64,000 nucleotides of DNA from positions 248,001 through 312,000 of the forward strand of contig NZ_CACSJA010000001.1 of the NCBI RefSeq assembly GCF_902706035.1. Direction: 5' to 3'. This document shows positions 41,777 through 48,786 of the stretch, piece after piece. How positions within the stretch are numbered: the first letter of the stretch is position 1; each line of letters starts with the position of its first letter. Position numbers and translations under genes: made by a program. The notes beneath the pieces were generated by a model. The model was not told where the DNA came from. It worked only from the letters and a program-made list of their open reading frames with translations, and did not search any database. This DNA comes from Pantoea sp. 18069. GTDB taxonomy: Bacteria; Pseudomonadota; Gammaproteobacteria; Burkholderiales; Burkholderiaceae_C.

Positions 41777-42862
41777 ATGGCCTTTTCTCCTGACACCTCC
41801 CCGTCCTCGCCGCCGCACACCGCCGTGCTGATCGGGCGCTTCCAGCCCTGGCACAACGGCCATATGGCGCTGCTGCAGGCGGCCTTGCAGCAGGCGCAGC
41901 AGGTCGTGGTGGTGCTCGGCAGTGCCCACCAGGCGCGCAGCCCGAAGAACCCGTTCACCTGGCAGGAGCGCGCGGCCATGGTGCAGGCAGCGCTGTCGCC
42001 CGCCGAGCGCGCGCGCGTGCATTGCATTCCCGTGCGCGACCATTACAACGAGGCACGCTGGGTCGAGGCCGTGCGCGCCGGCGTGCAGGCGCTGGTGCCG
42101 CCGGGCGCGGCCATTGCGCTGGTCGGCCACTTCAAGGACAGCAGCAGCAGCTATCTGCAAAGCTTTCCCGGCTGGCAGCTGCTGAGCCTGCCGCGGCTGG
42201 GCGCGTTCGATGCCACGCCCTTGCGCGAAATCTACTGGAACGCGAGCGCCGCTGCGCGCAGCGAAGTGCTGGCCGCGCTCGCGCCGCAGGTGCCCGCGCC
42301 GGTGCTCGACTTCCTGCAGGCCTGGATGGACACGCCCGACTACGGCGCGATGCAGCACGAAGCCGCGATGCTGCGCAGCTACCACGCAGCCTGGGCCTGC
42401 GCGCCCTACCCGCCGGTGTTCGTCACGGTCGATGCGCTGCTGCTGTGCAACGGCCATCTGCTGCTGATCGAGCGCGGCCATGCGCCGGGCAAGGGCCTGT
42501 GGGCACTGCCCGGCGGCTTTATCGAGCCGCGCGACAGCCTCTGGCAGTCATGCCTGCGCGAGCTGCAGGAGGAAACCGGCTGCGCCGTCGATGCGCAGGC
42601 ACTCGAAGCCGCGCTGCAGGGCGTGCAGGTGTTCGATCACCCCGATCGCAGCCTGCGCGGGCGCACCATCACCCATGTGCATGTGTTCGATCTGGGCGAG
42701 CGCGCGCAGCTGCCGGCCGTGCAGGGCGGCGACGACGCGGCGCTTGCGCGCTGGGTGCCGCTGGCGCAGCTGCCCGCGCTCGAGACCCGGTTTTTCGAAG
42801 ACCATTTCCATGTGATCCAGCGCTGCCTGGAAAACATCTGCACCACCCCTTTGTCCCACTGA
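41777..42862 (+). CDS. Bifunctional NMN adenylyltransferase / Nudix hydrolase
   Basis: A 361-residue fusion of two domains. The N-terminal nucleotidyltransferase has HNGH (26-29) in RFQPWHNGHMALL, and the domain ends with ATPLREIYW. The C-terminal Nudix box (247-269) has the pattern G-x5-E-x7-REL-x2-E-E-x-G and is intact (RELQEETG). Such fusions (NadM-Nudix) make NAD from NMN and probably hydrolyse ADP-ribose or a related compound. The ATG at 41777 fits best; an ATG at 41756 adds seven residues. It sits beyond the family-2 repeat and probably in the same unit as pncB-nadE. Confidence 0.9.
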   Translation: MAFSPDTSPSSPPHTAVLIGRFQPWHNGHMALLQAALQQAQQVVVVLGSAHQARSPKNPFTWQERAAMVQAALSPAERARVHCIPVRDHYNEARWVEAVRAGVQALVPPGAAIALVGHFKDSSSSYLQSFPGWQLLSLPRLGAFDATPLREIYWNASAAARSEVLAALAPQVPAPVLDFLQAWMDTPDYGAMQHEAAMLRSYHAAWACAPYPPVFVTVDALLLCNGHLLLIERGHAPGKGLWALPGGFIEPRDSLWQSCLRELQEETGCAVDAQALEAALQGVQVFDHPDRSLRGRTITHVHVFDLGERAQLPAVQGGDDAALARWVPLAQLPALETRFFEDHFHVIQRCLENICTTPLSH

Positions 42863-42872
42863 TTCCGTCGAC

Positions 42873-43361
42873 ATGTCCGATTTGCATATCCGCCCCGCCA
42901 CCATCGCCGATACCGAACAGATCCTGCGCTTCATCCGCGACCTGGCGATCTATGAGAAAGCCGAGCACGAAGTGCTGGCCACACCCGCGCATCTGCACCG
43001 CACGCTGTTTTGCGACCAGCCCGCCGTCCACGGCCTGATGTGCATGAACGGTGATGGGCCGCTGGGCTTCGCAGTGTATTTCTTCAATTATTCGACCTGG
43101 TTGGGCCAGCATGGCCTGTACCTCGAAGACCTCTATGTCTCTCCCGACAGCCGCGGCCAGGGCGCGGGCAAGGCCTTGCTGGCCCACCTCGCGCGCATCG
43201 CCGTTCAGCATGACTGTGGACGCTTCGAATGGAGCGTGCTCGACTGGAATGCGCCGTCCATCGCCTTCTACGAAAGCCTGGGCGCCGAGCCGCAGAACGA
43301 GTGGATACGCTACCGGCTCACGGGCGAAGCGCTGCGGAAACTTGCGTTGCAGGCGCAATGA
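42873..43361 (+). CDS. GNAT N-acetyltransferase, diamine/thialysine-type
   Basis: A 162-residue acetyltransferase. The acetyl-CoA motif A is YVSPDSRGQGAGKALLAHL (RGQGAG), and NAPSIAFYESLGAEP is motif B. The N-terminal half (ADTEQILRFIRDLAIYEKAE) and the segment YFFNYSTWLGQHGLYLEDL resemble diamine/spermidine-type N-acetyltransferases. It starts 10 bp after the nadM-Nudix gene. Confidence 0.85.
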   Translation: MSDLHIRPATIADTEQILRFIRDLAIYEKAEHEVLATPAHLHRTLFCDQPAVHGLMCMNGDGPLGFAVYFFNYSTWLGQHGLYLEDLYVSPDSRGQGAGKALLAHLARIAVQHDCGRFEWSVLDWNAPSIAFYESLGAEPQNEWIRYRLTGEALRKLALQAQ

Positions 43362-43506
43362 ACCGCACGCAACGGAAACCGAACGCTCGCGGTTTGCGCG
43401 CTTGATCAAACCCGCGGAAACACGGGTTTCAATCTCTAACGAAAAACTGCAGCTGGTCGGCGGAGTCCTACATTCAAGGGTTTTCCAGGGGTTCAGCATG
43501 GAGTCG

Positions 43507-43529
43507 CGCTGATTGATTCCCAATCAGCG
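43507..43529. promoter_or_regulatory. Perfect 9-bp inverted repeat before the Q-rich protein gene
   Basis: CGCTGATTG (43507-43515) and CAATCAGCG (43521-43529) are exact reverse complements around ATTCC. The site lies just before the ribosome site of the short gene, so it is either a protein operator or a 5' leader hairpin. Confidence 0.6.
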
Positions 43530-43553
43530 TTTCACTTTTTTGGAGATATGACT

Positions 43554-43739
43554 ATGGTTCAGCAACACAACCAAGACAGCAGCCAAAAGAATCAAAACCA
43601 GGCCAATCCTGCGGACAAGATGCAAAAGCAGCAGGAGCAGCAAAGCGGCCAAAACCAGCAGCCGGGCAGCAAGACCTCCTCCACGGGGCAACAGCAGCAA
43701 TCCAACCCTTCTTCCAACAAACAGCAGCAGCAACGCTGA
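43554..43739 (+). CDS. Small Gln/Asn/Ser-rich hydrophilic protein, function unknown
   Basis: A 61-residue product beginning MVQQHNQDSSQKNQNQ and ending in a Gln-run and Arg. About one third or more of residues are Gln, with Asn, Ser and Lys, and no hydrophobic stretch, so it is predicted to be disordered. The start at 43554 is preferred over 43548 because GGAG lies 8 nt before it, against only 2 nt for the first ATG. A 9-bp inverted repeat precedes it and a strong terminator follows, which argues that it is a real, separately controlled gene. I do not recognise the family. Confidence 0.65.
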   Translation: MVQQHNQDSSQKNQNQANPADKMQKQQEQQSGQNQQPGSKTSSTGQQQQSNPSSNKQQQQR

Positions 43740-43778
43740 TCTCTGATCGGAGATGACCCGGGGCTGGTGCAGCTCTGC

Positions 43779-43808
43779 CAACAAAGGGCCTTGCGAGGCC
43801 CTTTGTTG
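43779..43808. terminator. Strong intrinsic terminator between the Q-rich gene and hglS
   Basis: CAACAAAGGGCC (43779-43790) and GGCCCTTTGTTG (43797-43808) form a perfect 12-bp stem with loop TTGCGA. The two genes converge here, so it may serve both, although no long T-run follows. Confidence 0.75.
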
Positions 43809-43828
43809 CGCACGACAACCCTTGCCGT

Positions 43829-45208
43829 TTAACGCATAAGCGCCAGATAGGCGCGCTTGAGCGCATCGACCGAGGCCTGCTGGCTTTGCGCGTACAGCGC
43901 GATCTCGTCGGCTACGCGCTCCTGCAGGGCTGCCTCGAAGAGTTCCTTGGCTGCATTGGCGGCATAGCTCTTTTGCTCGCTGCCGCCCAGGTTGGACTGG
44001 AAGATTCCGGCCGCGCTCACGGGCAGAAAGTCTTCGTAGATGATGGGACGCGCTTCGACAATGCCTTGGGCGTGCAGCGCCGCCAGGTCAAAGTCGGCGT
44101 CGCTCGCGGCTGCCTGGGCGAAAGCGGCCTGGTCCTGGACCGCGTAGCGAAAGAACGCCAGTTGCTGCGCGTGCATGGCGTCGAGATCATCAGGAAACTC
44201 CGCAAAGACCGCGGCCAGCCGGGCTTCGTAGTCATCGGTCGTGCTGCCCGCATTGCCCATGGAGCGCACCTGGCCCAGCAGGCGATCATAGAGCGCACGG
44301 CCCGCGCCGGTCAGCGCCGCGCCGCGCTGCTCGATTTCGCCGAAGCGCGCCGTGTGCGCACCTGCGGCGCCATCGCCCGTAAACACAATGGCTTCTTCCA
44401 GCGCCTTGAAGCTGGTCTGGCGCAGCAAGATGGGGTGGCGCCGGCGCGGCGGGCCTTCGACCACATCCTTGGCGGCCACGCCGCGGCGCGGCATCTCGGC
44501 CTGGGCCGCGTCGATGTCCAGCGTGCGCGGCGTCAGATGGTTGATGTGCGGGCCCTTGAACGAGACCACATCGGCCACCAGCCGGTGCGCCGCCAGCAAC
44601 TGCCGGTGGGTGTCGTGGCTCACCGTGGCTTCACCATGCCAGCGGAAGGTCTGCGTGGCTTCGCGCACGAACTCGGCCGCCTGCCGGGCGTCGAGCCCGC
44701 CCGCGGTCTCGCACTGCAGCGTCAGCTCCAGCGCGCGCGGCGTGAAGATGCGGCGTTGCGCCAGGATCTCCCGGGCCTGGGCGCGCAGCGCGGGGTCGGC
44801 GATCAGTTCCAGGCGCAGCAGCGAGGTGAACACGCGAAACGGGTTGATGCGCAGCGCCTCATCGCTGACGGGGCGAAACGCCGTCGCATGCACGGGCACG
44901 CCGGCCACCGACAGATCGTAGTAGCCGACGGGGTGCATTCCCATGACGCGAAACACGCGCCGCATGGTGGCCAGCTCCTCGGCGGTGCCCAGCCGGATCG
45001 CGCCATGGCGCTCGACGTCGATACGGTTCAGCTCGCCCGCGTCCTGCAGCTGCTGGCGCAGTTCGGGGTTCTGTTCGAGCGTGGCGCGGTTGACGTCCGC
45101 GACCAGCTCGAGCAGCGTGCCGTATTGCGGCACTTCCTGGCGGTACATCGCCGACATGGATTGGGAAAACAGATCGCGTATCTGGTCGGAGTTCACGAAT
45201 GGGGACAT
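43829..45208 (-). CDS. hglS: 2-oxoadipate dioxygenase/decarboxylase (HglS/YdcJ, DUF1338 family)
   Basis: A 459-residue iron(II) enzyme of the VOC superfamily, which in Pseudomonas putida turns 2-oxoadipate into D-2-hydroxyglutarate in lysine catabolism. Counting from the ATG at 45208, ERHGAIRLG has His68 and Arg72, HINHLTPR has His224, and RFGEIEQRG has Glu291/Glu293, spaced like the reported His70/Arg74/His226/Glu294 of HglS. Other conserved text is SFKGPHINHL, ILLRQTSFKALEE and YEDFLPVSAAGIFQSNL. A TTG six codons earlier (45226) is also open. It is the last gene of a minus-strand operon after the flavoprotein and binding protein. Confidence 0.9.
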   Translation of the reverse strand: MSPFVNSDQIRDLFSQSMSAMYRQEVPQYGTLLELVADVNRATLEQNPELRQQLQDAGELNRIDVERHGAIRLGTAEELATMRRVFRVMGMHPVGYYDLSVAGVPVHATAFRPVSDEALRINPFRVFTSLLRLELIADPALRAQAREILAQRRIFTPRALELTLQCETAGGLDARQAAEFVREATQTFRWHGEATVSHDTHRQLLAAHRLVADVVSFKGPHINHLTPRTLDIDAAQAEMPRRGVAAKDVVEGPPRRRHPILLRQTSFKALEEAIVFTGDGAAGAHTARFGEIEQRGAALTGAGRALYDRLLGQVRSMGNAGSTTDDYEARLAAVFAEFPDDLDAMHAQQLAFFRYAVQDQAAFAQAAASDADFDLAALHAQGIVEARPIIYEDFLPVSAAGIFQSNLGGSEQKSYAANAAKELFEAALQERVADEIALYAQSQQASVDALKRAYLALMR

Positions 45209-45240
45209 GGTGGTCAGGGAATTCAAGAGCAGCGGACAGG

Positions 45241-46653
45241 TCAGGCTTGCAGCACCCGGCCCGGGTTCAGGGTATTGAGGGGATCGAGCGCGGTCTTGAT
45301 GGAGCGCATCAGCGCCAGCGCCGTGGCCGACTTGTGCAGCGGCAGCTTGTGCAGCTTGAGTTCACCAATGCCATGCTCGGCCGAAATCGAGCCGCGGTAC
45401 TTGCTCACCGTGTCATAGACGATGGCGCTGACCTGCTCCTCGTGCTGCGCGACAAACGCCCTGGCATCGACGCCGGCCGGCGCCTGGATGTTGTAGTGCA
45501 GGTTGCCGTCGCCCAGGTGGCCGAAGTTCACGAAACGTATGCCGTCGAAGGCCGCGGCCAGCGCGGCGTCGGCATCGCGCACGAACGCCGGGATCAGCGA
45601 GACGGCAATCGAGATGTCGTGCTTGACATTGAAGCCCTCCTCGACCTGGGCCAGGGTGATGCTCTCGCGGATATGCCAGAGGTCATGCGCCTGGCGGATG
45701 TTCTCGGCGATGATGGCGTCGGCAATCAGCGCCTGCTCCAGAGCGGCTTCGAGCATGCGCTCGAACAGGCCGCGCGCGTGCGCCTCGGACTCCGCATCCG
45801 AGACTTCGATCAGCACGCACCAGGGCGTCTGCTGCCACATCGGCACGCGCAGATGGGGATAGTGCTTGTCCACCAGGCCCAGCGAAAACTGGTTCATCAC
45901 CTCGAAGCCCGTGAGGCTCGCGGCCAGATGCTGGTGCGCCATGCCCAGCAGCTGGCATGCATGCGCGAGCGATGGCACGGCCACCCAGGCCGTCAACTGC
46001 GCCGCGGGCTTGGGAAACAGCTTGAGCGTGGCAGCGGTAATCACGCCCAGCGTGCCTTCGCTGCCCACGAACAGGTCGCGCAGGTCGTAGCCGGTGTTGT
46101 CCTTGCGCAGGCCCGACAGGCCGTCCCAGACTTCGCCCTGGGCCGTCACCACTTCGAGGCCCAGGCACAGTTCGCGCGCGTTGCCGTAGCGCACCACCTG
46201 GGTGCCGCCCGCATTGGTCGCGAGGTTGCCGCCTATGGTGCAGCTGCCTTCTGCGCCCAGGCTCAGCGGGAACAGAAAGCCGGCGTCATCGGCGGCTTGC
46301 TGCAAGGACTGCAAAATGAAACCCGCCTCGACGGTGATCGTCATGTTCTGCGGGTCGATGGCGCGCAGCGCGGCCATGCGGCGCAGGCTCAGCACCACCT
46401 GGGCACCGGACGCGTCGGGCACCGAGCCCGCGACCAGGCCCGTGTTGCCGCCCTGGGGCACGATGGACACGCGGGCTGCGGCGCAGGCCTGGACCACGCG
46501 CGCCACTTCCTGCGTCGTTCCCGGGCGCACCACGCACAGCGCCTTGCCCTTGGCACGGCCGCGCCAGTCCTGCTCGTAGCTCGCCAGGTCGTCGCCGGCC
46601 AGCACATGGCTGGCGCCGACGATGGCGGCCAGCGTGGTGATCAGTTCGCTCAT
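45241..46653 (-). CDS. FAD-linked 2-hydroxyacid dehydrogenase, D-2-hydroxyglutarate dehydrogenase-like
   Basis: A 470-residue flavoprotein with an N-terminal FAD_binding_4 domain (PQGGNTGLVAGSVPD; SLGAEGSCTIGGNLATNAGG; GSEGTLGVITAATL) and a C-terminal FAD-oxidase domain with the metal and substrate residues GHLGDGNLHYN and ISAEHGIGELK. Close family members act on D-2-hydroxyglutarate, D-lactate or glycolate. With hglS next to it (15 bp after a 32 bp gap by ATG start), oxidation of D-2-hydroxyglutarate to 2-oxoglutarate is the best guess. Its start overlaps the binding-protein stop by 4 bp. Confidence 0.85.
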   Translation of the reverse strand: MSELITTLAAIVGASHVLAGDDLASYEQDWRGRAKGKALCVVRPGTTQEVARVVQACAAARVSIVPQGGNTGLVAGSVPDASGAQVVLSLRRMAALRAIDPQNMTITVEAGFILQSLQQAADDAGFLFPLSLGAEGSCTIGGNLATNAGGTQVVRYGNARELCLGLEVVTAQGEVWDGLSGLRKDNTGYDLRDLFVGSEGTLGVITAATLKLFPKPAAQLTAWVAVPSLAHACQLLGMAHQHLAASLTGFEVMNQFSLGLVDKHYPHLRVPMWQQTPWCVLIEVSDAESEAHARGLFERMLEAALEQALIADAIIAENIRQAHDLWHIRESITLAQVEEGFNVKHDISIAVSLIPAFVRDADAALAAAFDGIRFVNFGHLGDGNLHYNIQAPAGVDARAFVAQHEEQVSAIVYDTVSKYRGSISAEHGIGELKLHKLPLHKSATALALMRSIKTALDPLNTLNPGRVLQA

Positions 46654-47642
46654 TGCTTCTCCAGCTTCGCAGACTGGATGATGCCTCCCCAGTGCTTGAA
46701 CTCGGTGCGGGCAAACTCGCGAAACGCCGTGGAGCCGAGCTGGCGGGGCTCACCGCCCAGGGCCGCGACGCGTGCCTTGAAGTCGGCGCTGGCCGCGACC
46801 TTGAGCAAGGCCGCTTCCATCTTCTGCACCACGCTGCGCGGCGTTCCCTTGGGTGCGAGCACGCCGTTCCAGGTGGCGGTGACGAACGCGGGAAAGCCGC
46901 TTTCCTTCATCGTGGGCACGTTGGGCAGCAGCGGCAGGCGTTCGGCCGACGTCACGGCCAGCGCCTTGAGGCGTGCGCCCTGGATGAAAGGCAGCGCGGG
47001 CGTGATGTTTTCAAAGATCAGGTCGATCTGGCCGCCGATCAGATCGGTCAGCGCCGGCGCGCTGCCCTTGTAGGGCACATGCACCAGATCCAGTTTCGAC
47101 GCGCTCTTGAACAGCTCGCCCGACAGATGCACCGTCGAGCCCGTGCCCGGCGAGCCATAGCTCATGCCGATGCGGTGCTCGCGCGCATGGGCCACCAGTT
47201 CGGCCACCGACTTGACCGGCGTCTTGGTCTCGTTGACCACCAGCACGTTGGGGATGGAAGTGACCAGGGCGATGTATTCGAAATCGTCGAGCGTCTTCTC
47301 GCTCTGGTTCTTGTAGAGGCTGGGGTTGATGGCCTGCGTGCCCGCGGTGCCGAACAGCAGCGTATAGCCGTCATTGGTGGACGTCGCCACACGGCTCGCG
47401 CCGATAGAGCCGTTCGCGCCCGCGATGTTTTCCACAATGACCGGCTGCCCCAGCGACTCCGACAGCCCCTGCGCGATCAGGCGCGCGACCACGTCGGTAT
47501 TGCCGCCCGGCGCGAACGGCACCACGAGCTTGATCGCGCGGCTGGGGAAGCTGTCGGCCAGCGCCACAGCGGGCATCGCCATGGCAGCGCCAAGCAGTGC
47601 AGCCGAACGGAGGAAGTGTTTGCGCGAAATGGTCTGGGGCAC
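46650..47642 (-). CDS. Bug family tripartite tricarboxylate transporter substrate-binding protein
   Basis: A 330-residue periplasmic binding protein of the large TctC/Bug family of Burkholderiales. I chose the GTG at 47642 (VPQTISRKHFLRSAALLG) because a GAGAGAG ribosome site lies about 8 nt before it; a 21-residue upstream extension is open but lacks a signal-like start. The signal peptide ends near AVALA. The mature part opens with FPSRAIKLVVPFAPGGNTDV, and has ANGSIGASRVATS and HVPYKGSAPALTDLIGGQID. No membrane subunits are nearby, as is common for orphan Bug proteins. It is first in the operon with the dehydrogenase and hglS. Confidence 0.92.
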   Translation of the reverse strand: MPQTISRKHFLRSAALLGAAMAMPAVALADSFPSRAIKLVVPFAPGGNTDVVARLIAQGLSESLGQPVIVENIAGANGSIGASRVATSTNDGYTLLFGTAGTQAINPSLYKNQSEKTLDDFEYIALVTSIPNVLVVNETKTPVKSVAELVAHAREHRIGMSYGSPGTGSTVHLSGELFKSASKLDLVHVPYKGSAPALTDLIGGQIDLIFENITPALPFIQGARLKALAVTSAERLPLLPNVPTMKESGFPAFVTATWNGVLAPKGTPRSVVQKMEAALLKVAASADFKARVAALGGEPRQLGSTAFREFARTEFKHWGGIIQSAKLEKQ

Positions 47643-47721
47643 GGTATGTCTCTCTCGTTTTGATGAAGCTGCGCGCATCATCGGCAGCGGTTTTCTTGAC
47701 GTCAATCAATGGTTTGGAACC

Positions 47722-47746
47722 CAGGCATTCGCAATTGGAATGCCTG
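47722..47746. promoter_or_regulatory. LysR-type operator between the divergent Bug gene and its regulator
   Basis: CAGGCATTC (47722-47730) and GAATGCCTG (47738-47746) are perfect reverse complements around GCAATTG. Within it T28-N11-A40 (47728 and 47740) gives the T-N11-A pattern of LysR sites. It lies in the 190-bp gap between the two divergent starts. Confidence 0.7.
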
Positions 47747-47835
47747 ATGGCAATTGCAACAGGCCTATACGTGGTATTGCTTATAGAATCGACCGACTAA
47801 AATGCATATACAAGAAAAGTGCATTCCCAAATATC

Positions 47836-48753
47836 ATGAATTCACGCAAGTATTTACCGCCCATGGGCTTGCTCGTGGCCTTCGAGGCCTGCGCGCGCCT
47901 GCGCAAGTTCACGACGGCGGCCCATGAGTTGAGCCTGACCCAGAGTGCCGTCAGCCGGCAGATCCGCGCGCTCGAGGACATCGTCGGCGTGGAGCTGTTC
48001 GTGCGCGAGCGCCAGGCCGTGCGGCTGACGCCCGCGGGTGAGATCTATGCCGAGGAAATTCGCCATTCGCTGCGCGACATCGCCAACTCGACGCTGCGCA
48101 TCAAGGCCAGCCCCGGCACGGGCATATTGACGCTGGCCATCCTGCCGACCATGGGCACGCGCTGGCTCGCGCCCCTGCTGCCAAGCTTCGTGCAGCGCAA
48201 CCCCGGCGTGACGCTCAATCTCGTGACGCGGCTCGAGCCGTTCAACATGGATGCCGACGATGTGCATGCGGCATTCCACTACGGCGCGCCCGAATGGCCG
48301 CGCGCGGAACTCGATTTCCTGTTCGAGGAAACGATCTTCCCCGCCTGCTCCAGGCAGCTGAAGGCGCATCACGGTTTTGAAAGCGCGCAGGATCTGCTCA
48401 AGGCGCCGCTGCTGCACCTGGCCTCACGCTCTCAAGCCTGGGCCCAGTGGTTCGAGTCGCAAGGCATTCAGGGCGCAAACGTGGGCGGAATCAGCATCGA
48501 CCAGTTCGCCACGGCCACCCAGGCAGCCTGCGCCGGCCTGGGCGTCGCCCTGCTGCCAGAATTCCTGTTCCGGGCCGAACTCGAGCGCGGCGAGCTGGTG
48601 TCGGCGCTCGACGTGCGCAGCCGCAGCCAGGGCAGCTACTACCTCGCATGCGCCGCGTCCAAGACCTGGTACCCGCCGCTCAAGGCTTTTCGCCAGTGGA
48701 TCCAGGAACAGACGGCGGCGAGCACTGCCATCCTTTCCCCCACCTCTGAATAG
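47836..48753 (+). CDS. LysR-family regulator (GcvA-like), divergent from the D-2HG cluster
   Basis: A 305-residue regulator. The N-terminal winged helix has LVAFEACARLRKFTTAAHEL and LTQSAVSRQIRALEDIVGVE, and the effector domain follows (about residues 95-295) with LPTMGTRWLAPLLPSF, which is the GcvA-like subgroup. It is divergently transcribed from the Bug, dehydrogenase and hglS operon and is the best candidate to control it through the palindrome in the shared region. The inducer is unknown. Confidence 0.9.
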   Translation: MNSRKYLPPMGLLVAFEACARLRKFTTAAHELSLTQSAVSRQIRALEDIVGVELFVRERQAVRLTPAGEIYAEEIRHSLRDIANSTLRIKASPGTGILTLAILPTMGTRWLAPLLPSFVQRNPGVTLNLVTRLEPFNMDADDVHAAFHYGAPEWPRAELDFLFEETIFPACSRQLKAHHGFESAQDLLKAPLLHLASRSQAWAQWFESQGIQGANVGGISIDQFATATQAACAGLGVALLPEFLFRAELERGELVSALDVRSRSQGSYYLACAASKTWYPPLKAFRQWIQEQTAASTAILSPTSE

Positions 48754-48786
48754 CCCCCATGAAGAAACCGCCCGAAGGCGGCTGTT

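Noticed and set aside
45241..46653. Assignment of the flavoprotein as glycolate oxidase GlcD or D-lactate dehydrogenase
   Set aside because: The fold alone allows these, but the neighbour hglS makes D-2-hydroxyglutarate the best substrate. It is not proven.
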